From assembly GCA_903847285.1 (NCBI GenBank), contig CAINDH010000057.1:1-64000 (forward strand): 64,000 bases of DNA. Reading direction: 5' to 3'. The notes under the pieces were generated by a model. That model was not told where the DNA came from. It was given only the letters and a program-made list of their open reading frames with translations, and did not search any database. Below, one piece after another: positions 1 to 7,529 of this stretch. A program made the translations under genes and the position numbers. Positions within the stretch are counted from its first letter, which is position 1, and every line of letters starts with the position of its first letter. Source of the stretch: an uncultured Verrucomicrobia subdivision 3 bacterium (GTDB lineage: Bacteria > Verrucomicrobiota > Verrucomicrobiae > Limisphaerales > UBA11358).

Positions 1-129
1 GATGCGCGGTTTCTTTTTGGAGCAACACTTTTGCGTGGCGCAGCCGGCCAAACCAAGTGATGCGCCCGCGGCGGCGAGCGCGGAGAGTTGAAGAAACTGA
101 CGACGAGGGAGAGATTTGGTGGGTTTCAT
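1..129 (-). CDS. Partial CDS: N-terminus of a twin-arginine lipoprotein, cut by the window edge
   Basis: The first 43 codons of a gene that runs out of the left edge. It opens MKPTKSLPRRQFLQLSAL, with a twin arginine followed by a hydrophobic alanine/leucine stretch and a GLAGC lipobox (Cys30), so a Tat-exported lipoprotein is predicted. After the lipobox comes a Cys/Lys-rich segment (CATQKCCSKKK). It lies 14 nt downstream of the Gfo/Idh/MocA gene on the same strand, so the two are probably cotranscribed. The body of the protein is not visible. Partners of such oxidoreductases are often sugar phosphate isomerase/epimerase TIM barrels or further oxidoreductases, but nothing here decides that. 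Confidence 0.75.
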   Translation of the reverse strand, partial: MKPTKSLPRRQFLQLSALAAAGASLGLAGCATQKCCSKKKPRI

Positions 130-143
130 TTGTAAAAGATAGT

Positions 144-1478
144 TCATCCGCGGCGCATGTAAGGCAAGTGCCAAGGTTTGCGATATTTCACGCTGACCAA
201 TTTATCAGCCTCCTTATCGCCGACGACTTTTTCGTTCACATCGTCCCACACAATCTTGCGCCCGGTGCGGTAAGCCATATTGCCGAGGTGCGCGAGCGTG
301 GAAACGCGATGGCCAACTTCGAGGTTCAGCACAGGCTGCTGGCGCGATTTCATGCAATCGAGAAAATTGCGGACGTGCGCGGGACGCGGATCGCCGGAAC
401 CTTTTTTCTTCTGCGAGGGAATGTTCGCCTTCTTCGGCTCGGTGACGAGTTCGTAGCCGGAATCGTTCAGGATGATGTTGCCTTCCGTGCCGTGCCATTC
501 GATGCCCCAGGAACGACCGTTCAACCCGTTGTTCAAACCGGCGCGATGTTCCCAAATCAACTGGCAGGTCGGATAATCATAAACGGTGACCAGCGAATCC
601 GGCGTTTCCGAATCGTCATCCAAAATAAATTTTCCACCGGCAGCGGTGACGGACTTGGGATTCTGCGGCGGCAAACCCATCGAGGCGATGTTGAGCAGAT
701 GCACGCCCCAGTCGGTCATCAGACCGCCGGCGTAATCCCAGAACCAGCGGAAGTTAAAGTGAAAATGATTCGCGTTGAACGCCCGCTGCGCGGCGGGACC
801 AAGCCACATGTCGTAATCCACGCCGCTGGGAACCGCGCTGTCTTTGACGTGGCCGATGCTCGGCAGCCAATCAAGGAACGCCCACGCGCGCGCGAGACTG
901 ACTTTGCCGAGCTTGCCGGACTTGATGATGTCCGTGGCCTCGATGATGTGCGCCGCGCTGCGCCATTGAGATCCCATCTGCGCGACGCGGTTGTATTTTT
1001 TAACGGCCTCCAGCATCGCGCGGCCTTCGTCCACGGTTTTTGCAAGCGGCTTCTCCACGTAAATATCTTTGCCTGCCTGCGCCGCCATTACTGTCGGCAA
1101 CGCGTGCCAATGATCCGGCGTGGCGATCAGCACGGCATCCACATCCTTGCGGTCCAGCACACGGCGGAAATCTTTGACGGTATCCGGCTTTTTACGGCCA
1201 TGGTCGTCACAGACTTTCAGTGCCTCGGCGAAACGCGAGTCGTCAATGTCACAGACCACGGCACATTCGACCTCAGGGTTGAGAAAAAAGCAGGCGAGGT
1301 CGCCGCCGGAAACACGGCAGCCCATGCCACCCGCGCCGATGAGGCCGATGCGGATCTTATCATTCGCGCCAGGTTCGCCTGCCCGAGCCACGCGGATGAA
1401 CGGCGATTGAATCGTTCCCGCAGCGATGGCCGCGAGTGCCGTTTGGCCGATAAATTTTCTGCGAGAGATGTCAGACAT
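144..1478 (-). CDS. Tat-exported Gfo/Idh/MocA family oxidoreductase
   Basis: A 444-residue NAD(P)-dependent sugar or polyol oxidoreductase predicted to act outside the cytoplasm. The N-terminus SRRKFIGQTALAAIAAG is a twin-arginine signal. The Rossmann motif IGLIGAGGMG follows at about residues 44-53, then an ATPDHWH segment and the family-defining EKPLA (catalytic Lys of the EKP motif). The C-terminal half has the usual alpha/beta dimerisation fold (WDYAGGLMTDWGVHLL). Length fits the secreted Verrucomicrobia/Planctomycetes subgroup. It precedes the truncated lipoprotein gene by 14 nt and follows a pseudopilin gene by about 80 nt. The substrate cannot be read from the sequence. Confidence 0.93.
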   Translation of the reverse strand: MSDISRRKFIGQTALAAIAAGTIQSPFIRVARAGEPGANDKIRIGLIGAGGMGCRVSGGDLACFFLNPEVECAVVCDIDDSRFAEALKVCDDHGRKKPDTVKDFRRVLDRKDVDAVLIATPDHWHALPTVMAAQAGKDIYVEKPLAKTVDEGRAMLEAVKKYNRVAQMGSQWRSAAHIIEATDIIKSGKLGKVSLARAWAFLDWLPSIGHVKDSAVPSGVDYDMWLGPAAQRAFNANHFHFNFRWFWDYAGGLMTDWGVHLLNIASMGLPPQNPKSVTAAGGKFILDDDSETPDSLVTVYDYPTCQLIWEHRAGLNNGLNGRSWGIEWHGTEGNIILNDSGYELVTEPKKANIPSQKKKGSGDPRPAHVRNFLDCMKSRQQPVLNLEVGHRVSTLAHLGNMAYRTGRKIVWDDVNEKVVGDKEADKLVSVKYRKPWHLPYMRRG

Positions 1479-1558
1479 AAAAATGGTTCCCGCGCCAGGG
1501 TTGGGCCGACGGCGGGACGCGTCACACAGAACTCATCGGTTGTTGACGCGATAAAATT

Positions 1559-2428
1559 TCACGGGGGAACGAGCGTGGACAGGTATTGCAAATCTGGATC
1601 CATCGCGCCGTTCACATCTGGCGCGGAGGCGCCCCAGCCTGGACCTTGGGAACCACTGGTTGGTTGGGCTTCGCTAATTTTATTGCCCTTAATCAGGTTC
1701 GGCCCTTTCCATTTATGAAATTCCGTGTGGCCGTCGGCGAAGGTGATGTTACAACCGTTGTTGTGGCGGGAAGCCGGAAGATTCCAAAATGCCTTGGAAG
1801 AGGCGGCGGCGGTTGGGCTGTAAATGCCGATGGCGTTGTTATCAATTGCATTCTCCGCCTCGTCTAGAAAGACCGCCGCCATAGTTGGTGATGGATTGTT
1901 CATCTGTGAAAATTTCACATAGCTGCCGGCGGTTGGATTGGAGTCTGGACCTCCAGCCGGAACATCTTTCCAGTTCATCCCAGTGCTCATCGAATAGCTG
2001 CGAAATCGGTTAACCGTAGTGCTGCCGTTGACATATGAGCGGTCAGCTGGGCAGTGGTAAATTTTCGAATTGGGGTTATAGGCGTAGAGCACTCCGTTGA
2101 CGATCGCTAAATCGTTTTGATCCTGACGGGCGTTACCTGTGTAAGGTGGAAAGGTTGTCCCGGCTCGCACCCACGCCCCAGGTCCGCACTGGGCGTTGCC
2201 GGAGGTGTGGTTGTTGACCACGGCATCATTGTTGTCGCCAGCATACATGATGACGGCCACCGTCATCTGCCGGATGTTGCCCGCCGATTGCGTCGTGAAA
2301 GCTCGCGACTTAGCGCTCGACAATGCTGGCAGCAACATCGCGGCGAGAATGGCGATGATGGCGATGACGACAAGCAGCTCAATGAGCGTGAATCCAGCGT
2401 GAGATTTTTTTGAATTGGCGAGTTGCAT
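1559..2428 (-). CDS. Type II secretion-like pseudopilin with H-X9-DG motif
   Basis: A 289-residue protein with a class III prepilin leader: short basic MQLANSKKSHAG, then F-T-L-I-E-L-L with the Glu at +5 and a long hydrophobic helix ending LLPAL. Near the C-terminus RHNNGCNITFADGH matches the prepilin-processing-associated H-X9-DG motif of Verrucomicrobiota and Planctomycetota. I place the start at the ATG next to the leader; an upstream extension of 21 codons is open but would bury the leader. The product is expected to be cleaved by a prepilin peptidase and sit in the inner membrane or a pseudopilus. No assembly genes are nearby. Its job is unknown. Confidence 0.85.
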   Translation of the reverse strand: MQLANSKKSHAGFTLIELLVVIAIIAILAAMLLPALSSAKSRAFTTQSAGNIRQMTVAVIMYAGDNNDAVVNNHTSGNAQCGPGAWVRAGTTFPPYTGNARQDQNDLAIVNGVLYAYNPNSKIYHCPADRSYVNGSTTVNRFRSYSMSTGMNWKDVPAGGPDSNPTAGSYVKFSQMNNPSPTMAAVFLDEAENAIDNNAIGIYSPTAAASSKAFWNLPASRHNNGCNITFADGHTEFHKWKGPNLIKGNKISEAQPTSGSQGPGWGASAPDVNGAMDPDLQYLSTLVPP

Positions 2429-2523
2429 ACAAATTTTGTGGCAAATTGCTTTATGTTTTTCAATGACTAAAAACCTAATTTGCACAGCCACACTCTTGCA
2501 TCAAGCCTGTTTTATCAAAACGG

Positions 2524-2558
2524 AAAAGTTGTGGCTTTTCTTGCGGTTTTGTAACAGG
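2524..2558 (+). promoter_or_regulatory. 35-bp shared upstream element, copy A (putative AraC operator or promoter)
   Basis: Contains TTGTGGC at 2529-2535 and TTGTAAC at 2549-2555, a direct repeat with 20-bp periodicity, plus an AAAAG/CTTTT inverted repeat. It aligns without gaps to copies at 22594-22628 (27 of 35 bases) and, on the minus strand, at 43872-43906 (30 of 35). It ends about 50 nt before the GTG start of the GH20-like lipoprotein gene. A regulatory role is inferred from conservation and position. Confidence 0.6.
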
Positions 2559-2607
2559 CAACCCATTCGTCCGTTGCCGTCGGCAAAGGAGCCGCTATGC
2601 TGGTCGC

Positions 2608-3630
2608 GTGCTGAAAAAAATTCTCCCGTTGCTGCTCGTCACGCTGTTGGCCGGTTGCGCTACGCCACAAAAGCCCGCGCCACAAGTGAAGATCGTTGGC
2701 GCGTGGCGTGGTGTGCATCTGTGGGTGGACCGTGAAAGCCGCGCGCGAGAACTCATCCGCACTTTGCCCGCGCTCGCCCGGGCCGGCGCGAACACCGTGG
2801 TCATCGAGGTGAACTACAGCTACGAATTCCAAGCGCACCCGGAATTGCGGAAGAAAAATTTTATTACCCGCAAGACGGCGCACCGACTCGCGGCGGTGGC
2901 GCGGCAAAATGGCATCCGGCTGATTCCCCAATTCAACTGTCTCGGCCACCAGTCATTTGGTGGCCGCATCGAGCCGTTACTGAAGGTGCATCCCGAATTC
3001 AACCAGACGCCGTCCCAATCGCTGACGAACAAAGATATTTACTGCCTCGAATGGTGTCCGCAAGCGCCGGGTCTGAACGAAATCATTTTTACGCTCCTGG
3101 ATGAAATGGCGGCGGGGTTTGAGGCGGACGCCATTCATGTGGGCATGGACGAAGTGTATTTGCTCGGCGCGGACGAATGTCCGCGTTGCCGCGGAAAAAA
3201 TCCGGCCGAACTGTTTGCGGCGCAGGTCAACGCGTTGCACGCGCACCTCGTCTGCGAGAAAAAACTGGAGATGCTGATGTGGGCTGACCGCGTCATTGGC
3301 CCGAAGTTTCAGGGCTATTCAAAATATGACCACGCACAGAATGACACGAGTGCGTCCGTGGATCTAATTCCAAAAGACATCGTGCTGTGCGACTGGCATT
3401 ACGAGTGGCGCAAAGAATATCCATCCGTGCCGTTCCTGGCGGAAAGAGGTTTTCGTGTGTGGCCAGCGGGTTTTTTGCCGCTGAAGGCCGCGCAGCAGTT
3501 CAGCGATTTCTCCAGAGGGCGGGGGACAAACGTGGTCGGCTGGCTGGCCACGACGTGGAATAAAACCAGCATCACCAACGCGCCTGAGTGGCCGCCCATC
3601 AAGGAGATTTTGCCTCAGTGGCAATGGTAG
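2608..3630 (+). CDS. GH20-like lipoprotein (putative exo-hexosaminidase)
   Basis: A 340-residue predicted lipoprotein: MLKKILPLLLVTLLAGC is a clear type II signal with lipobox LAGC. The body resembles a glycoside hydrolase family 20 TIM barrel lacking the usual N-terminal GH20b domain: HLWVDRESR near strand 1, RLIPQFNCLGHQSF (GH20 barrels have PEID.PGH here), and AIHVGMDEVY in place of the canonical HIGGDE. The Asp-Glu pair is kept, so activity is plausible. The start is GTG, because the nearby ATG at 2596 hits a stop after five codons. An AAGGAG lies rather far upstream. It carries regulatory copy A, which links it to the amino-sugar operon. Substrate unknown; a GlcNAc-terminated saccharide is the best guess. 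Confidence 0.75.
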   Translation: MLKKILPLLLVTLLAGCATPQKPAPQVKIVGAWRGVHLWVDRESRARELIRTLPALARAGANTVVIEVNYSYEFQAHPELRKKNFITRKTAHRLAAVARQNGIRLIPQFNCLGHQSFGGRIEPLLKVHPEFNQTPSQSLTNKDIYCLEWCPQAPGLNEIIFTLLDEMAAGFEADAIHVGMDEVYLLGADECPRCRGKNPAELFAAQVNALHAHLVCEKKLEMLMWADRVIGPKFQGYSKYDHAQNDTSASVDLIPKDIVLCDWHYEWRKEYPSVPFLAERGFRVWPAGFLPLKAAQQFSDFSRGRGTNVVGWLATTWNKTSITNAPEWPPIKEILPQWQW

Positions 3631-3785
3631 TGGCGCAGGTCTCTCGTCTCTGATTTTATGAATGGAGGAAGTCTTGCCAAGACGGCAAAACACCAAGGCG
3701 CAGTGAACCCAATGTATTAGACTTTTTCCACGCGTTCGTTAAATCCGCGCGTATTTTTCAATACACAGGCAAGATGTTTATACCG

Positions 3786-4559
3786 TTACTGCGGCGAGCT
3801 AATCGTTTGCACGTGCGAGTCGTAATAAAGGGCATTTCGCCGGGCGGGAGATTTTCCAGAATGAACGGGATACTTCGGAACATACGGATAGTAGGTGGCG
3901 CTGGTATAATTATTCGTTTCCAAAATAGTCTGGTCGGCTTCCGTCATGGCCCAAGTTTCTGAGGTGTTTCGGATCAGTGACACTTTTTGGCAAGGCTCGT
4001 ATAAGCGGTTGGGGTCGCGGCCGGGATCCACGGAAGTTTCACGCTGCGGGCGTCCAAATGGGAAAAATATTTTTTGAGTATTGGCCGGCGGATCGTTGTA
4101 AATGGTGGCTTGGGAAAAATAACTCACCGGAACGTTAAGTGGAGGGCTTTGGGCTGTGTTTGGTAGTTTCAACCGTTGGGCGGGGCAGATGGCCACGATG
4201 GCCGTGTTCAGCAACAACGGCTTTGGCGCCGGATAGGCCAGATAACTTGTCAGATAGGCTGCGAGGGACCCGTTGTAGCGTGAATAAGCCGCTCCACCAC
4301 TGTCCGTGTAAGTAAAAAACATTCCCGTCCAGCACGGGCCGGGCAGGCGATCATCACTATCGTTCACATAGAGTTGGATGGCCGTGCCGATCTGTTTGAG
4401 GTTGCTGGTGCAGTTGATTTGATATGCCTTGGCTTTTGCAGCAGCCAGTGCGGGCAGCAACATCGCTGCGAGAATAGCGATGATGGCAATGACCACGAGC
4501 AGCTCAATCAAGGTAAAGGCCTGAAGTCGGTCGGTAGTGACTGGTTGTTCAGGTTTCAT
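3786..4559 (-). CDS. Pseudopilin, second of a coupled pair
   Basis: 257 residues. A prepilin leader [14 protein letters not shown] precedes [20 protein letters not shown], followed by the alpha-helical stalk ([21 protein letters not shown]) common to these proteins. The tail [17 protein letters not shown] is a degenerate form of the H-X9-DG motif, with DG replaced by DS and longer spacing. The ATG overlaps the TGA of the upstream pseudopilin gene by four bases (ATGA), so translation is likely coupled. Both follow the secreted 706-residue protein in one operon. Function unknown; a surface or pseudopilus role related to that protein is an inference from linkage. Confidence 0.85.
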   Translation of the reverse strand: MKPEQPVTTDRLQAFTLIELLVVIAIIAILAAMLLPALAAAKAKAYQINCTSNLKQIGTAIQLYVNDSDDRLPGPCWTGMFFTYTDSGGAAYSRYNGSLAAYLTSYLAYPAPKPLLLNTAIVAICPAQRLKLPNTAQSPPLNVPVSYFSQATIYNDPPANTQKIFFPFGRPQRETSVDPGRDPNRLYEPCQKVSLIRNTSETWAMTEADQTILETNNYTSATYYPYVPKYPVHSGKSPARRNALYYDSHVQTISSPQ

Positions 4560-5266
4560 AAGTCATTTCTTGAATTCACGCCTTGGGCGCGGCCATCGAG
4601 GTAGAGCCGATTCCAACGGGAGTTACCGTGCACGGGCTTTGCGGGCAGGCCGTAGCCGGTGAGGTTGACGATCGTCTGATCTAAATCCATGGCCATCCAG
4701 GCTTCAGATGGACGTTGCACTTGATTCATCTTTGACGGTGCAACTTTTTGCGAGATGGGCGCAGTGCTAGAGTCCCACTGGCCAAAAGGATACATGAGCA
4801 CACTCCCGGAGGAATTGGTCAGTGCCTGATTAATGGCGTAGCTGAACACGTTAGTGCCAATCGTGGCCTTGTCAAACGAGGCGCAGACCGCCACCTGCCC
4901 CGTGCTGTAAAGGCCGGAGTTGGCCTTCGGAATGGGAATGGCCAGATACGGCGCGAGGTAGCCGAGCAGTTCCACCGGACCTTGACTGGCTCCGCCATTG
5001 ACGGTGCGATCGGTGATGTAAAAACGTTTGCTGATGACCAAGCCGCATGGCCCGGGCAACTGGTCGTTGTTATCGCCAAGATACATGTGTGTGGCCAAGC
5101 CCATCTGCTTGAGATTGCTGATGCACTTGATGCGCTGGGCTTTCTCCTTTGCTGCCGCTAGGGCAGGCAGCAACATCGCTGCGAGAATAGCGATGATGGC
5201 AATGACCACGAGCAGCTCAATTAAAGTGAACGCGCGAAGTTTTTTTGCAAACGAGGTTGGTTTCAT
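4556..5266 (-). CDS. Pseudopilin, first of a coupled pair
   Basis: 236 residues, clearly paralogous to the next gene: both open MKP, share the [20 protein letters not shown] helix and LLPALAAAK stalk, and have a matching NLKQ-G...[10 protein letters not shown] region around residues 50-70. The C-terminus has [13 protein letters not shown], an H-X10-DG variant. It starts 3 nt after the stop of the secreted 706-residue protein and overlaps the next pseudopilin gene by 4 nt, making a three-gene unit. A class III signal peptide is expected to be cut before Phe. Specific role unknown. Confidence 0.85.
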   Translation of the reverse strand: MKPTSFAKKLRAFTLIELLVVIAIIAILAAMLLPALAAAKEKAQRIKCISNLKQMGLATHMYLGDNNDQLPGPCGLVISKRFYITDRTVNGGASQGPVELLGYLAPYLAIPIPKANSGLYSTGQVAVCASFDKATIGTNVFSYAINQALTNSSGSVLMYPFGQWDSSTAPISQKVAPSKMNQVQRPSEAWMAMDLDQTIVNLTGYGLPAKPVHGNSRWNRLYLDGRAQGVNSRNDL

Positions 5267-5269
5267 ATT

Positions 5270-7390
5270 TTAATTTTGGCGGACGCGGTAAAAGCCCGCG
5301 TTGAGGTTGGAGGCGGAACTGTCGGTAAAATTCAGTGCGCCGTTGGTGTTTAGCAGGTTCGTCAACGGCTGCCACGTTGTCAAATTCGTCGTGCGCTCAA
5401 TCACCACGCCGTAGCCGGGCGTGCTGTTTACGGCGAGGTTCACGCGGCCATCGGACTGGCGCGTGATGCTCGGCAACGTCACGGGTGAGAGCGGTCCAGC
5501 AAAGGCAACTTTCACGCCGTCGGCCATGACCACGCTGTTGCTCGCCAGATTGCTCACGGACACAAAACCATTTGTCCCAGCCGCGAACGGTTGCGCCGAG
5601 GCGATTTGGAACCACGCCCCCCCGTTGATTTGTTGGTTCACCAGGAAGTTTGTGCTGCCGCCTAAAAACGAGATCGTCCACGGCGCGTTCGTGGCGCGGT
5701 TGCTGCCTGGCGAATACCAGAGGAACACGTCATATAGCCCGGCATTCGGAAAATTCGGGCGGAAGGTCGCGGTGGCTGTGACGCTGCTGGTGCTGCTGGC
5801 GAAGCGGTAATCCGCCAAATATCTGCCAGCCGAGTTTCCGGTGCTCCATGCGCCGGTAAAGCTCACCTCTGCGTTTGTATTGTCGAGTGCGATGTCTGTG
5901 TCGGCATACGTCAGCTTTAGCCCGTCTGCCACGGCGACATTGGCGGCATCGGAAAAATTATCCATGATGCGGATGAAATTATTTGTGCCGGCGGAAAAAT
6001 TAAACCGTCCGATGAATGACCAGTTGCCGGCATTGGTTTGCTGGTTCGCGAACACCGTGTTTGTGCCGCCCGGCGTGCCAATGACGAAGGGCGTTCCTGC
6101 CGAAGCGTTCGTGTAAAAAACGTGCCACTGATACACGTCGTAATTTCCGGGGATTATAATGTTCGGGCGGAACTGCGCGAACGCCGCACCGCTGCCCTGT
6201 CCCTTCCAACAATAATTTGTGCCGAAACAATTGGTGTCTGTGCCGTTCGTGCCGAACGCTCCGTAAAACGTCGGGCTGATAGTGGTCGCACCAAAAACTT
6301 TCACGGCGTTCCACGCGCCGACGTAGCTGGCGCGCGAGTCGTCGAGGACGATGTTATTCACGATGTTGGAAAAATTGCCGCTCGTGCCGCTGCTGATATT
6401 CGCCCACTGATTTGTGCCGATGGTGTCCGCGCGCCAGTAATTGATGCCGCGATAGCCGCCCGCCGTCTGTGCGTGCGGATCGGCGGCGGAATAATCCGTG
6501 AACTCCAGCACATCTTCATTCGCATACACCAAGCTGGCCGCAGTTTCACAAATGATACCGCCGCTGATGACTTCGCCATAGACATCCTGTAATGGCGTGA
6601 TCGGCTTGATGGCGTTGGTCCACGCCACGGCTTGTCCGGCGTAATTTGTTTGTGGCAACGCCGCGAGGCTGCTCTGCCAAGTCGCCCAGTTCACATCCGA
6701 CCAGTTGATTGCGGCGCTTGGCGAACTTTTTATTCCCGTGCTGGAGAAATGATAAATCTGCGGCATCACCGCATCGCACCAATAGCCAAATTCCTTGTAA
6801 GGAAAACTCGCGTGAAGGTAAATGATCGGGAACGGCGCGTGGGCGAGAAATTTATTCGGCCAATTTGAGCGCACCGTCGAGCAAAGCTGCCATGCCTGCG
6901 CCGCGCCATTGGTAATCCACGGTTGAGTAACGCCGGTTTCCCATTCCGCTTCAGCATCAAAAACAAACCCATCAGCACCCTGATTAAAAACGTAATCTGC
7001 CATCGCCACCTCGCCAACGATGTTAGAACCGGTGGAACGGTTGTAGCCGAAAACTAAAATGTTGTTCGAGTGGGCGATGCTAACGAGGTTGCTCGTGAGC
7101 TGCCCGCCGGTGGTGCAATCACCAAAAAGCTTGTCCCCCGATGCGGACTTGATGATGCAGTAGCGCAGCCCGACGGACTGGTAGTAGGCCATCAGACTGT
7201 TGATGTTCGTCACGGCGGCGATGTGTCCGCCAAGTTTGTTGGTGGCGTCCTTCATCCCGTAAATCCAGACACCCTTGCCAAGATTTTTTGGGTCAATGCC
7301 GCCATCGCGAATCTGCGCGCGCGCGCCAACCACCATCGCCAGCATCGCAAGGATGATGGCGGGCAGCTTGAAGTGCGCGGTCAAATTCAT
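5270..7390 (-). CDS. Large secreted protein with glycoside-hydrolase-like barrel and two golvesin-like domains
   Basis: 706 residues with a Sec signal (cut after ...VVGARA). Residues about 30-330 look like a TIM barrel: GKGVWIYGMK, repeated strand/helix units, and GADGFVFDAEAEWE, whose acidic cluster at a strand end could be catalytic. The family is not clear; GH25-like or DUF4015-like folds are possible. Two related beta-sandwich units follow (about 345-490 and 495-630), each running from L-D-[DN]-...-G-A-W through an F-R-P-N-...-[GY]-x-YDV[YF]-W core to VADG[LV]K[LV], as in golvesin-type modules. The end, TTNLTTWQPLTN...FYRVRQN, is the C-terminal module shared with three other secreted proteins here. 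It heads an operon with two pseudopilins. Confidence 0.7.
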   Translation of the reverse strand: MNLTAHFKLPAIILAMLAMVVGARAQIRDGGIDPKNLGKGVWIYGMKDATNKLGGHIAAVTNINSLMAYYQSVGLRYCIIKSASGDKLFGDCTTGGQLTSNLVSIAHSNNILVFGYNRSTGSNIVGEVAMADYVFNQGADGFVFDAEAEWETGVTQPWITNGAAQAWQLCSTVRSNWPNKFLAHAPFPIIYLHASFPYKEFGYWCDAVMPQIYHFSSTGIKSSPSAAINWSDVNWATWQSSLAALPQTNYAGQAVAWTNAIKPITPLQDVYGEVISGGIICETAASLVYANEDVLEFTDYSAADPHAQTAGGYRGINYWRADTIGTNQWANISSGTSGNFSNIVNNIVLDDSRASYVGAWNAVKVFGATTISPTFYGAFGTNGTDTNCFGTNYCWKGQGSGAAFAQFRPNIIIPGNYDVYQWHVFYTNASAGTPFVIGTPGGTNTVFANQQTNAGNWSFIGRFNFSAGTNNFIRIMDNFSDAANVAVADGLKLTYADTDIALDNTNAEVSFTGAWSTGNSAGRYLADYRFASSTSSVTATATFRPNFPNAGLYDVFLWYSPGSNRATNAPWTISFLGGSTNFLVNQQINGGAWFQIASAQPFAAGTNGFVSVSNLASNSVVMADGVKVAFAGPLSPVTLPSITRQSDGRVNLAVNSTPGYGVVIERTTNLTTWQPLTNLLNTNGALNFTDSSASNLNAGFYRVRQN

Positions 7391-7474
7391 GATGGCGGGT
7401 TTAAGCTATTTCAACTTTGACGAACGGGCAACCTTCAGAGCGCGGAGCAGGGCTCCACGCTCCGGAGCTGTCTG

Positions 7475-7512
7475 AAAAAAATGCAACCGGAGCCGAAGCC
7501 CCGGTTGCATTT
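7475..7512 (-). terminator. Rho-independent terminator after the 878-residue secreted protein gene
   Basis: On the minus strand, AAATGCAACCGG pairs perfectly with CCGGTTGCATTT around a ten-base loop, followed by a T run. It sits just after the stop at 7530 and before the next operon starting at 7390. Confidence 0.85.
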
Positions 7513-7529
7513 GGAAACTGCATCTGCGA

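Noticed and set aside
57..1718. A 553-codon open frame on the plus strand over the Gfo/Idh/MocA gene
   Set aside because: It is antisense to a gene with clear Tat, Rossmann and EKP motifs; its Arg/His-rich translation has no recognisable domain.
2524..2558. Reading the shared element as a sigma-54 promoter
   Set aside because: GG and GC are eight bases apart instead of ten, and copy B lacks both.
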